Notes under the pieces: generated by a model
Told to the model about the DNA's origin: nothing
Databases searched by the model: none
What the model saw: the letters and a program-made list of their open reading frames with translations, nothing else
Shown: piece after piece, positions 1 to 9,994 of the stretch
How positions within the stretch are numbered: the first letter of the stretch is position 1
Layout of the letters: every line of letters begins with the position of its first letter
Translations under genes and position numbers: made by a program
Source of the DNA: Thalassia testudinum
Taxonomy: Eukaryota > Streptophyta > Magnoliopsida > Alismatales > Hydrocharitaceae
Assembly (NCBI GenBank): GCA_037157565.1
Contig: JAZHRO010000073.1
Location: 19,288,501-19,352,500 of the forward strand
DNA: 64,000 nucleotides
Reading direction: 5' to 3'

Positions 1-600
1 GACGTCACGTTCCATGCCAGACGTGATGATGCGGCATCGCTGGGTGCATGCGATGGAGTGCCACGGATTGCCTTATCCTTCCAGGAAGCTTCCAAAAATC
101 GATCGGATTTCACCCGTCTCCGCGTGTCTGAATTCTCTTGTGAGAAGAAGCAGACAAATGAACGTTTGTAATATATTTTTGTAACGTACCTCGTGAAAAA
201 CAATGTGATAGATCGTTGTACGTAAATAGGTGTATTTAAATTTTTTATTAATTAAATTTAAAAAAATCGATTAAAAATAAAAATATATTGATGTATTTTA
301 AATTTTTACGAATAAAAAAAATTTTTTCACTTAGAAAATAAAAAATAATTTTTCATTTGTAGATTTTGAATTTAAGGTTTAGGATTTGAGATTTAAGAGT
401 TAAGGTTGAAGTTTTATAAAAAGTAATTAATTTAAGGTAAATATTAAATTTCAAATCCAAAGTTAAAAAATTATTTTTCGTACGTGAAAAATTACTTTAC
501 ATAAGTGAAAAATCGATTAAAAATTAAAATATAATATTTAAAAATAAAAACACAACATTGTATTTTAATTTTCAATTATATATTTTGATTTTTTCATTAA
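1..600. other. Unassigned AT-rich DNA, possibly a decayed MITE
   Basis: The first 180 bases are of mixed composition with no recognisable product. From about 230 to 600 the sequence is very AT-rich. It contains two related blocks, each starting atcgattaaaaa (about 266 and 511) and each followed by a tgtattttaa-type stretch. Between them are partly mirrored segments around 'tttcacttag' and 'tacgtgaaaaatt'. This could be an old MITE, but I found no clean terminal inverted repeat or target duplication. No gene is seen. Confidence 0.3.
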
Positions 601-1860
601 ATGAGGATCGTGCATTACAAAATATATTACAATGCATATTTTCCTTTTCTCATCCTTTCTTTATTTAGTACAAAGGATTCTTTTTTTCACTCAAGACCAA
701 ACAAGCTAAAACAAGTATATGGACCTTATAGCCTCCCAAGGGAGAAGTACAATATTATAAAAGACAAAAGAGCAAGAATATGGTTACAACTCTTGGAGAT
801 CTCTAATGCTTCTGGTGATATAAGAGGAAATTGTAATAGGGTGCATGGGATTACTATCGTAAAGCCTATTATTTCGTTCTTTCCAAATATACCAAATTGT
901 CATTGAGAGGGTCCAAGAGAAAATTTGGATTTGATCCATCATTAAACTCGTGCCTAATCACAACGTATAAAATCCATCCATTCTGAATTCTCACTATCCT
1001 CCACATAAGGGATAATCCTGCTTACTAAGCACTAGTTTATTAGAAGAATTTGTTAACTTAGGCTCATGAATCATCCCCACGTTTGCATTTTTACATGAGG
1101 AGGTATCTCCTATTGATGTTTACTAAATGAGAGATAAGTTGGAGAGATATTCAATGAGGTATTTACATAGAAAGAAGGGTTAGATGAGGTATTAACATAT
1201 AAAATATGGAAAGATTATACCAGATCATTAATAATAAATGGTGTTGGAGAAAGATGTGTTAACTTCAGCCCCTTCAATGTCAAGTTAGGATACAATTGGC
1301 TAAGTTGCCAAACTCGACTTGAAAATCTAATGGAATATCCTTTACATAAGCAAAGATAAGTTGAACAGACATCCCCCCCGAGTAAACTAGCTCAAATGGA
1401 ATACCCCTATTAAAATTTAACATCGGTTTGGCTCATTAACATGAGAATACAAATCCATCATTGATCAAGACCATCCTCAACACCAATTCCCATTTATTGT
1501 CGAGGAAATCCTTCTTTTTGCACTTAGTCAGTAACACACAAACAAGGGATATCTTTATTCCACAATTGCTAACCCAGATTCTCTAATCCATGAGGTAAAC
1601 CAGCTTTTAAAGAATTTAACGTTCTATGAAGATGCTAGAGGATATTGATGGTTTGTCTAGAACACACCAAGTCTAGGGTGAACTATCATACATGAACCCA
1701 AGACCTTGACCTAGGAAGAGAAAGTGGTTTGAGGCAAGTATAATAGAAAGAAATTTGAGTTCACACTCAAATTAAGCTCTATGCTTAGAAGAGATAGGTT
1801 CTTTCAAATGTACCAAGCAAATAAAATGACAGTAAAAAATGAGAATAAGGAGCTTAAAAG
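601..1860. other. Unassigned intergenic DNA
   Basis: A 101-codon open frame (601-906, +) starts at an ATG but has no recognisable motif. I regard it as chance. The rest, to about 1860, has many stops on both strands. It shows none of the RT motifs expected upstream of the RNase H fragment that follows, so the older gypsy element (El-1) is probably truncated at about 1860 and joined to unrelated DNA. Confidence 0.35.
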
Positions 1861-2262
1861 TATAGTATTTCCATACTTCTCAATGCATTATTGGCTAATG
1901 ATATGGCTTTTCAATATGAACGATGATTTTATCAAAAAATATAAAATTTTAAGGGATGTTGTGACTCAAGCCCTAATCTAACAACCCTTGACTAGTCACA
2001 CCCCTTCAAGACCATGCACAACATATCGATTATGTAGCCAAAGCTGTTTAAGGGCAACAAATCGACAAGAAACTAGTAGTAATATATTATGTTGGCAAGA
2101 CTTTAGAAGAAACACAAAGGAAGCATACCACAACAAAAAAGGAATTGCTAGTAATTATTTTCACCCTTATGAAATTCATATCATACCTCCTTAAATCCCA
2201 AATGGTCATTCACATGGATCACTCAACCATGCAACATCTAGTAGCCAAGAAGGATAATAGGC
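1860..2262 (+). pseudogene. El-1: RT end and RNase H of an old Athila-like gypsy, 5' fragment
   Basis: Read across frames on the plus strand, this stretch shows the RT thumb/RNase H segment of plant Ty3/gypsy pol. In order it has a DDFIKxYKxLRDVVTQA block, then KKLVVIYYVGKTL (usually KPVVIYYASKTL), TTTKKELLVIIF (usually [11 protein letters not shown]), and MDHSTMQHLVAKKD (usually [14 protein letters not shown]). In-frame stops and at least one frameshift make it non-functional. It stops exactly at the El-2 insertion, and the same domain resumes at 48283 with the WILLIQEF motif. It is the most diverged pol in the window and the outermost layer, so it should be the oldest. Athila-like assignment is from motif similarity only. 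Confidence 0.8.
2258..2262. repeat. Left target-site duplication of El-2 (taggc)
   Basis: The five bases taggc directly precede the LTR start TGATGAATAC. They recur at 48278-48282, directly after the LTR end gcttatca, 46 kb away. A perfect 5-bp match with El-1 RNase H continuing on both sides shows one integration event. Confidence 0.9.
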
Positions 2263-2941
2263 TGATGAATACATATTTATATAGGGTAAAATGCCTGTTT
2301 ATGTGAATTCTTAGGTTTGTAGGTGCATTCATCATTATAAATAGTGCAAAACATATATCGTATCACATTTAGATTAGATTATGTAAATTATGTATTAATT
2401 TGCTTATTTTGGTGACTAGGGAAGAAGGAGACACATTTATGGCCCTCAACTTGAAGATCCAATTATACGGATCTAATCAAGGCGACGATCGAAGTCTGAC
2501 GCCTTCGAAATTGCCTTGATTGGACTTCCGTAGCATCATATGCAGTCTGAGGATGATCAAAGGCCAAGGGGTAAGGTGGCACAAATTTGAACCTTAAACG
2601 ACAAATCCAACCACATGGATAGGTTCAAATCGATGATCGTAGCCCAATAGTGTGAAAATCGATCTAATCTGACATCTGTGGCACCACCTACAAACAATAG
2701 AAGATGGATGGCGCAGATGGTGCCACATGGCACCATCTGGATTGCCCAAACCGCCCAAGGCAAGCCTACGCCCCTCTTTGCTTCATTCTCATCATTCACT
2801 CCGGGGCATTGGAGGCCACCAAGAAGCCACGTCGCCTACACTACGCCTTCATCAAATCAAGATGCTATCTCAACCGTTGGATCAAGATCCAATGGCTGAG
2901 AGAGTGGAGAAAAATAAAAAAATGCGATATACTCGTGCTCG

Positions 2942-2993
2942 TAGCGCATTGGGTGAAGGTGCTACTCGCAACGAGCGGCATGCATTCGAGCCC
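2942..2993 (+). other. tRNA/SINE-like box A-box B module in El-2 5' LTR
   Basis: Tagcgcattgg (2942-2952) resembles the Pol III box A consensus TRGYNNARNNG. Cattcgagccc (2983-2993) resembles box B GTTCGANNC. About 30 bases separate them, within the range seen in tRNA genes and tRNA-derived SINEs. The module is present in all four LTR copies of this family in the window. Confidence 0.5.
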
Positions 2994-3036
2994 CAACGAG
3001 CGGATTTAATCCGCGAAGAAGTGTAGGTGAAATTGA

Positions 3037-3041
3037 GCCGC
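3037..3041. repeat. Left target-site duplication of El-3 (gccgc)
   Basis: Gccgc precedes the El-3 end and recurs at 44724-44728 directly after the other El-3 end. The El-2 LTR reads on without loss on both sides. Confidence 0.85.
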
Positions 3042-5569
3042 TATTGCGTCGAAAATCATCATTTTTAGGAAATTATTACATCATAGTATAGCGACGAAAA
3101 TCGATATCACATTTAAATTTATAAGCTTGAGAAATAGAAATGAGTCCGAGGTCATTCACAGGGAACAAATTTAGTAAATCAATTCACTAATCATAGTAAT
3201 CAGAAATAATAATTGTAAGTGAATCAAACAGCCAAAATGATATGCAATATATATCAGAAATGTATCTTAGAATGTCAGGTATAAAAGTGCAAAAAGAAAG
3301 GAATAGAAATGGTGGTTGAAACCACCAAATTAACCCTACAATTAAGCTCTAATCAGAATCAAATAATTGAACAATAATCCTCAATCACTAATGGCAAATT
3401 TCCACGTCAGCGTCCACAATATTCTCAGAACCAAGGCAAGCACAAGGGCCAGGCAAGCACAAGGCAAGACTCAGCAGCAACTAAGTGTGGAGCGAGGGGG
3501 ATGCACGAATCCCAAAGTGCTACAGTGCAAAACCCCCTCCCTCCTCGTCAGATCTCTCTCTCTTCAGACCTAGGTGAACAGTACCGGGTAATCAGGTATG
3601 CAGGCAAGCGGATCAGGGGCCAAACCCGCTAGCATGGTGTAGTGGGTGAGGTATGAGAGGCACGTAAGATGAGGGGACCTCACCCCCATGTCTAAGGCAA
3701 GCAGCATATGGCACGAATTCAACTTATTTGCTTCTCGCAGCCTTGGTGCCCACGATGTGGGACTAACATGAAAGCTTCTTCTTCGCGTAACACTGTTGGG
3801 ATGAAGCTTTGAATTGAAGCTTCTGACGCTGCCTTCTCGCTCGATTGCTGGTGCGGAAAGCTTCAGGAGTTGGAGCCACGTCAATTGAGGGTAGCAATAA
3901 GACGAGTGGTAGTTGGAGTGTAGCTGACAGTGTCGGGGGAGACGTTGGCAGAGACAGAGGTTCGACAAACCTAAAAATCATGCACACGGGCTTATTGCCC
4001 CAATTAAACCAGTTCAGGATGATCGCCAGAGCTTGGCAAGTATGCTGGTGGAAGTCTCATGATGTGTTAGTAGTTGGTGGAGCTCTGTCGAGGTCGGAGA
4101 GGGTGAGTGGAGATGGGTTTGTTCGATAGAAAGAGAGAGAAGCTTAAGCCCCAAATTTCCTTTTGGCTTTTGCTCTATGAGATATGGTGGAGGTTGTGGT
4201 GGTGGTGGAAGTGTGTTTGCGTGTGTGTGCCGTTGTCACGAGCTCGCTGGAGCTCATGCCAAACGTGGGGAAGATGATGAGGGTAAGGGTGATGCGATGG
4301 TAGATCCTAAAGTCTAAGGGGGTAGGAGTGTTATAGAGAGGGAAAGGAAGAAGATGAGTGAGCTTAGGAGGAGCAAGAGAGGCGATGGCGTTCGCCGGCG
4401 AGGTGTCGACGAGGAAGAAGAGGAAGGAAACACTCTTTCTTTGGCCGGAAAGACGTGCGACGAAGAGAGGAAGATGGAGGGCCACCCAATTTGGTGGTTG
4501 GTTGGCCAGATGAGGGAGTTGGAGAAGCTTGTCGGAGCTTAAGGTGCGGTGGCCAGAGAAAGAGAAGAGAGGAGATTCTCAGCTTGTTCTTAGCTGAGGA
4601 CGATGCTAAAGACTTGAGGCTCTTTATAGAGCTCAAAACCAAGCTCTAAAGCAAGGAAAGAGCTTGATTTGACCATGATTTTAGGGGAAAAAGTTCCCCT
4701 GAAATGTCGAGCTAGCCTAATCTCTAAGGATCGATTTAGGGTTGTTGAGGCAGTTCAATCAATTGGGAATCATTTCTAGATCAATCCCTTCAAATTTGGA
4801 AGGATTTTGATATAATTTAAGGGAGAAATCCTCCCTCGAATCTTGTTGCAGGTGCTTTCACACCATCAATGGCGGCAGGGATATAAATGTGAAGATGAAG
4901 AGAAAGATAGGGGGTAAATGCAAGAATCTTAAAAGTTAGGGGTTGATTTGTGAGAAATAGAGATCTTAAGGACTGAATTGCAAACTAGGTCAAGATGGAC
5001 TCTGATTGGGCCCAAATTTTGGTCTTAACCTAATTTGAACCTAAGAAATATGATGGTGAACTTGTATTTGAGTTTTAACCACGTTTGACTAGGTAAATTG
5101 CATAGAAGCCCAAATAAGGGCAAATTCCAGTTTGAAATTCTATTCTAGATCAAAATGGGTTCAGGTAGTCAAACCAAAGGTACCAAACCTCTTAGAATAT
5201 GTTTCTATAAATTTTAGGAGATTTAGATTAATTTTATTCTGATCAAAACCTTTTAATTTAATTGGGTTTGATAATTAGGGTTTTTAGTTTGTTTTTTATC
5301 TTAAAATGTGTGAAACTCTGTTTTAGTCAGTGTTGACCCACTTTTTAGACTTTTATGCTTAACTAACCTTTAATTAACCCTTGAGTGACCCTGTGATTTT
5401 TCTGTATTTGTGATGTGCTATTAAAATTGCAGAATTAATCCAGTTTCCTTATTTTCTTCTCAAATCTAAATGATGCGGAGTTGTGACCCTCAAATGATTA
5501 GGTAGGAGCTTTTATTATTCAAACCTGACTAATTATGATTAGTTAGGGCCCATGATGGTGTTACCATCA
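3042..5569 (-). repeat. El-3 3' LTR (2,528 bp)
   Basis: This aligns along its length with 42159-44723, including the blocks 'gaagcttctt', 'ggcacaaattcagcttatt'-type and 'ccacccaatttggtgg', with scattered substitutions and small indels. The minus-strand 5' end is the palindrome at 5553-5569 (tgatggt/accatca arms), next to the polypurine tract. A minus-strand TATA box lies at 4622-4628 (ctttata on plus). The frames of 92-132 codons inside (for example 3570-3968) are not kept in the other LTR and I do not call them genes. Confidence 0.88.
4622..4628 (-). promoter_or_regulatory. TATA box of El-3 3' LTR
   Basis: Ctttata on the plus strand reads tataaag on the minus strand, inside 'gagctctataaagagcct'. 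The same site is conserved at 43779-43785 in the partner LTR. It is placed as expected for the Pol II start of a minus-strand element. Confidence 0.6.
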
Positions 5570-5583
5570 TACCCCCATGCCTA
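5570..5583 (-). other. El-3 polypurine tract
   Basis: Plus-strand tacccccatgccta reads taggcatgggggta on the minus strand, directly before the LTR start. El-2 has nearly the same tract (aggcatgggggtg, 46418-46430) directly before its 3' LTR, including the upstream 'gactagcaaaa' block. This is the primer site for plus-strand DNA synthesis. Confidence 0.8.
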
Positions 5584-7133
5584 GCTTTTGCTAGTCCCTA
5601 GCAAAATCCTATAGACCAAACCAAATCTCTAAGCTAGATGTAACTGTCAGGATGCCTTACTAAGCTGCATCTCTAAAAATCAAATCAAAATACTAACAAT
5701 AGGCCTAGAGGTACTTAAGTACCAGCCAAGATCTAGACCTGACCAACTCAACTTTGGGTCTACCATGAAGGTTTCTAAAGTCCGTAAAAACTACCTAGAG
5801 GGTCGTTGACCCCAACGGTTAAAGCATCCATGCATGTTTGTAGCAAGTCTAGGTTCAGTTTGCCAATGCATTTTTTATAAGAGAGATAGAGAGGGATTTT
5901 CATTTTGAGAGTTTTCACTCTTTTCTTTTTATATTCCTCTAAATCCAACATTGGATTAGCCCTAAACACGGTCTATATTGGATTCCTTGTCCCCACCATC
6001 AATCCTTAAAGGGTTTAGCTTTCGATGCTTCGGGATAGCATCACCCATGGCAACTCCTAGAACCCTAGCTTTCGATACTTCAGGATAGTGTCGCCCATGG
6101 CATTCTGTAGCTAAATTCAGGCCTTGGTACCTGAACAAGCACAAGGTGCTTACATGCCCCCATTAGGACATTTAGATATCCTATATGAAAAGCATTGAGA
6201 AGATGATATGTTATTACAAATCTTTAAAGGGAGTATTTTTCATTCCACCTCTCCACGTTGGGAACTCATCCAATCAACTTATGTCTTCGAGTCGCTCATA
6301 AGCTAGATCTTAGGGACGACCTTTTCATAACGGAACACTTTTGGCATTATTTCTTCGTTAAGCACACTGAACTAGACTAGTGTGTAATTTTTTGGTGCCT
6401 AAGTTACCAAGTCCCACAATCCAAAAAATAGGCAACGAGGTTGAATAATCTCTAAGCTTTAGACTTAATACATCAGTTTCTCACTTTTCCCAACCTCTTG
6501 AGGATTAATCTGAATCTTAACAAATATGTAAGTGTTTGTCCTAGAATAGACCCAAGAGACCTAAGGTTGGTACTCGTCACTAATCTCTTAAGTTTTAGCC
6601 TTCCAGATCTTAATTCATCATCCAATCCAGCCTAGAACGTAGGTGAGTTCCATACTCAATCACAGGGACTAACTTATTTTCTTTCTTTTTTATTGCTCCT
6701 TTTTGTCTTTTCTTTTCTTTTCTCCTCAATTTTTTTCAATTAACTCAAAATTGGTCTCTCCTTTCTCCTTTCTCCATTTTTTTTTCATGAAACCCATTCA
6801 TGAATTGAATTTTATAGCATTTTGCACTTTAATAACCCCCTATGCCTAAGATTTACAATGTCCTCATTATAAATTAGGTGGGTTCGAGTTCATCTTAGAT
6901 CGTATATTAGAACAGGTTTGGTGGGTGGCGAATAGGTTAGGATAACTGTTGCGGACGATTTTTAGCTCTGATATAGGTATCAAACGTGGAGTCGACTGTT
7001 CTAAAGAATGAACCCTAAAGTGCAATATGACTTCAGCTCAGAGGTAGGTTAGAAGAGTCTCGGGTTTTTCAAAATGATGGGTTCCTTCCCATTAAGTGTT
7101 AAATTTAACGCCATCAGCTGGGCGCAATGTAGC
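5584..7133 (-). other. El-3 3' untranslated region
   Basis: These 1.5 kb lie between the integrase end and the polypurine tract. I see no env-like frame. The two minus frames of about 60 codons at 5775-6144 have no motifs. The region holds a tandem duplication at 6008-6108, a T-rich stretch at 6680-6790, and no recognised insertion. Confidence 0.6.
6008..6108. repeat. Two tandem copies of a ~52-bp unit
   Basis: The motif 'agctttcgat.cttc.ggatag..tc.cccatggca' occurs twice in direct tandem. Differences between the copies are mostly transitions. Confidence 0.8.
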
Positions 7134-7632
7134 TCAGGGAGAATGGAGATCAAAAGATACTGCAGCCAAATTCGAATCGGTGAGTTCAAGGAAAGGTTTG
7201 AGTCTCTGACCATTCACAACAAATGGTTCTGAGTCAAGGCTGAGTACATTAATTTCGACAGCTCCATTTCCAATGACTCGTCGAACGAGAAATGGTCTAA
7301 TCCACTTCGATCTTAGTTTTCCTGGGAAGAGCTTGAGCTTGGCATCAAAGAGTAACACTTTCTTACCAGGATGGAAAGATTTTCGCGAAATGTGCCTGTC
7401 ATGGAAGGCTTTGACCTGCTCTTTGTAGGTGCACGAGTTCTCATATGCATCATTGTGTAGTTCCTCAATCTCGCTCATTTGCAACCGACGATGGATTCCA
7501 GCCTTCATGAGATCTAGATTGCACTTCCGTGCTACCCAGTAGACTTTGTGCTCCATTTCTACAAGGAGGTGACATGCCTTCCCGTACACGAGTCTGAAGG
7601 GAGACATTCCTAACTAGGTCTTATGGGTGGTC
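7134..7632 (-). pseudogene. El-3 integrase, C-terminal part
   Basis: A clean 157-codon minus frame (7607-7134) carries the typical Athila integrase C-terminal block: MSPFRLVYGKACHL near the start, then VLLFDAKLKLFPGKLRSKW and the final VNGQRLKPFL. This is the DNA-binding and end region that follows the catalytic core. The frame is open because an upstream stop separates it from the core. The gene is cut at 7632 by El-3a and continues at 9343. I see no chromodomain, in agreement with the Athila (non-chromovirus) lineage. Confidence 0.88.
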
Positions 7633-7637
7633 CTATA
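7633..7637. repeat. Left target-site duplication of El-3a (ctata)
   Basis: Ctata precedes TGTTGGTGCT at 7638 and recurs at 9338-9342 after the LTR end aactttca. The duplication is perfect and the integrase reads on at both sides. Confidence 0.92.
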
Positions 7638-8049
7638 TGTTGGTGCTAGAGCACCACGATCATTTGTTTTGATGATAACAAAACACGTGTTATTTAACAT
7701 TTGCAATTTGAGTCCTAGATTTCAGGTCAATTGCAAATGTGGACGTGTTTAGACGGAACTCGAGCTCGCATCCAGGATGGATTGGAGGAGCTTAATGAAG
7801 AACAGAGGAGGTTCGTGTGGAGCGACAGATTGAAGATAGAAGACAAGAAGAATAGGATAGATTCTTTTTAATCCTTTCTTGTATCTCTTGTCTTTATTTT
7901 TCTTGCTCTTTTTATTTTTCTTAGAATATTATGTTAAAGAGCCTCAAAGTACTCTAACAGTAGTCCTAGGAACACCTGCACAACCCTAGGATACTTAGGT
8001 TTTCTGTAGAGAACTTAGAAAACCAATATAGGGTTTAAATAGCACTTCC

Positions 8050-8590
8050 AGACGTCTAATTCCCAAATCAGACGTCTGATAAAGTATTTTAAGACGTCTG
8101 ACTGTTGTTTCAGACGTCTGATAACTATTAGGCTGGACATAGTTAGTTCTGTCTGATGAAATCAGACGTCCAGACCTTAGACCAGACGTCTTAGGAGACG
8201 TCTGATGGATTTGCCAGACGTCCAATTAGTGGACCGTTGGCTGGCTTAGCAAACACTGCAGAATATGACCGTTAGAGCCTTATCAGACGTCCTTAGGCCT
8301 TTCCAGACGTCTGATAAATGACCGTTTTGCCTCGGCTGACCCAAAATCTCTTCTCAGAGATTTTCTAGCCGTTGCAACGTTTGGAAATCAATTCCCACAG
8401 TAAAAGTAGGTTTCCAGACGTCCATACATAGTGCCAAACGTCCTGTATGTCATCTGATGGACTTGCGCAAAAACCCTGTTTAGATCTGATTCAAGTCAGG
8501 AGGAAACCCGCATAGAATCAGACGTCTGACCTTTAAATCAGACGTCTTAAAGTGGCCTTACAGACGTCTGATGCCAGAGTTAGACGTCTG
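8050..8590. promoter_or_regulatory. Array of 15 GACGTC (C-box-like) words in El-3a
   Basis: I count 15 exact GACGTC palindromes, most as cagacgtctg or cagacgtcc, at irregular spacing in about 540 bp and ending about 110 bp upstream of the TATA box. GACGTC is the C-box form of the ACGT-core sites bound by plant bZIP factors. A regulatory role is inferred. Confidence 0.65.
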
Positions 8591-8701
8591 ATTACCCTGT
8601 CAAATGTAATCATTGTCCTGATTTCGGCCTGATTCTCTTGGGCTTTGTTCCCAACGGCTATAGAACCTTTCCTAAGCCTTCCAAAGCCTTCCTAAGGCCT
8701 C

Positions 8702-8710
8702 TATAAATAG
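8702..8710 (+). promoter_or_regulatory. TATA box of El-3a
   Basis: The sequence tataaatag sits in 'cctctataaatagagggg'. The homologous site is kept in El-10 (56002-56010, reverse), where the flanks also match, so it marks the LTR promoter and its plus orientation. Confidence 0.75.
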
Positions 8711-9342
8711 AGGGGAGCCTTTACACACCTAGACACACTAAGAGATACACTTGGATACACTTAGCTACACACTTTCACACTCTTTTGTGTCCAGAAAAGA
8801 TCTTGCTCTCTAAGCTCAAGTTCTACATCTTGAGAGCATCAAGCCTTCGCGCACCCGCTCTCCCGCCGTTGTTCACGAGAGCGACATTGCGCCGTTGCGT
8901 GGCTCACGCACCCGCGTCATCGTCGACGCACTCCTTGCAAAGGGGAGTTTCCTAAATCCTATAGAAGCTTAGGTTTATTACTTTGTTGGCTCTATAGGTT
9001 TGTTGTTTATTTTATCTTTGTCTTTTGGTTGGGTATTCGCTTTGCGAATTCCCGTCTCCTTCGTGGGACAAAATCCTTCTCGTGGAGAGAAGGGGTTGAG
9101 GAACGCTACCCTCGTATTTGTAGCGTGGTTGTACTGAGGTTGAATCACCCTCGTTTTAAAGTGATTCGGTTAGTGGATTTGATCAACTAGGTTGATCGGA
9201 AAATCCTAACTCGAGAGGGTTAGGTGGTGGTTTTCACCAGGTTTGGGTTTCCACCTAAAAATTCTTATGTACTTTGTGAGATTGTTTATTTTATTTCCGC
9301 AATTATTACGTCACCCCCTCCTAGTAGGGAACTTTCACTATA

Positions 9343-9994
9343 GGCCCACAAGGCTTCTGGAAGGCAGGTAGACCAATCTTTCCTGTTAGGGCAAATAGTG
9401 ACCTAAATGATTTTTTTGATCTCCCAATTGGATAGCTCAGCCAATCCATTAGTCTAGGGGTGATAAGAAGTCGAGATACGATGTGACACCCTGTACTTTT
9501 TCATCAAGGACTGGAAGGCACATTCGCGAAATGAGACCCGTCATTGCTGATGATGGCCTTCAGAACCCCAAATCTGGAAAAGGTGTTCTCTTGAATGAAT
9601 CGAAGGATGACCTTATGATCGTTTGTTCTGGTGGGGATGGCTTCGATCCATTTCGAGACATAATCAACAGCTAGTAAGATGTACTCGAAGCCGTTAGATC
9701 CTAGAAAGGATTCCATGAAATCAATTCCCTAGATGTCAAAGATTTCGCACACGATGATTAGATTCGAGGGCATCATATCGTGCGGGCTCATGTTGCTGAG
9801 GGTTTGACAACAGGCACATGCCCTACAATAGGATTGTGCGTCTTTGAATATTGTGGGCCAAAAGGACCCACACTGGAGGATCTTCGCTGCAATGTTATGC
9901 TTAGAGTAATGGCTACCGCAGGCCTAATCATGACAAAACGACATAACATCATTGACCTCGTCGTTGGGAATGAATCTCTGGATGACTTGGTCAT
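9343..9994 (-). pseudogene. El-3 integrase, zinc finger and catalytic core
   Basis: Across minus frames from 9994 the order is a PNDEVNDV block, then an HHCC zinc finger (H in MSFCHD, GGHYS, then CRACACCQ near 9810-9940), then a core segment. The core contains FEYILLAVDYVSKWIEAIPTRTND (9504-9716 frame), which includes the first catalytic Asp of the D,D(35)E triad, followed by SRFGVLKAIISNDGSHF with the second Asp position. In this family the usual text is AIISDGG; here it reads AIISND, a small change at the second catalytic site. Frameshifts break the reading. The gene is interrupted on the left by El-3a and on the right by El-3b. Confidence 0.85.
9990..9994. repeat. Left target-site duplication of El-3b (gtcat)
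   Basis: Gtcat precedes TGGTCGTTC at 9995 and recurs at 14120-14124 after the end ctctcatca. The integrase text of El-3 continues across the insertion. Confidence 0.9.

Larger units (their letters stand above)
2263..3041 (+). repeat. El-2 5' LTR, first part
   Basis: This aligns with the start of the El-2 3' LTR at 46431: the same TGATGAATACATATT opening, the same 'aggcgacgat' and 'cacatggcaccatctgg' blocks, and the same ends around 'gtgaaattgag'. The LTR is cut at 3041 by El-3 and resumes at 44729. It contains a tRNA-like box A (2942-2952) and box B (2983-2993). Open frames of 73-101 codons here have no counterpart in the other LTR and are not genes. Confidence 0.85.
7638..9337 (+). mobile_element. 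El-3a: solo LTR of a Sirevirus-like Ty1/copia element (1,700 bp)
   Basis: This unit begins TG, ends CA and is flanked by perfect ctata duplications, with no internal region, so it is a solo LTR left by LTR-LTR recombination. Its second half matches the Sirevirus LTRs at 55366-56192 (reverse) and 56193-57196: the block around 'gtgattcggttagtggatttgatc', the 'aaaatccta...ttaggtggtggttttcacc' block and the end 'caccccctcc'. It has a TATA box at 8702-8710 and, just upstream, 15 exact GACGTC sites (8050-8590). Confidence 0.92.

Noticed and set aside
601..906. 101-codon frame near the window start as a host gene
   Set aside because: No similarity or domain is recognised, codon use is AT-biased like its surroundings, and no promoter or intron signals are convincing.
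3570..3968. 132-codon minus frame in El-3 3' LTR
   Set aside because: The partner LTR (42159-44723) does not keep this frame, so it is not a conserved gene.
8050..8590. CRISPR-like array of agacgtctg repeats
   Set aside because: Repeats are only 6-10 bp with irregular spacing, inside a delimited plant LTR. There are no uniform spacers or cas genes.
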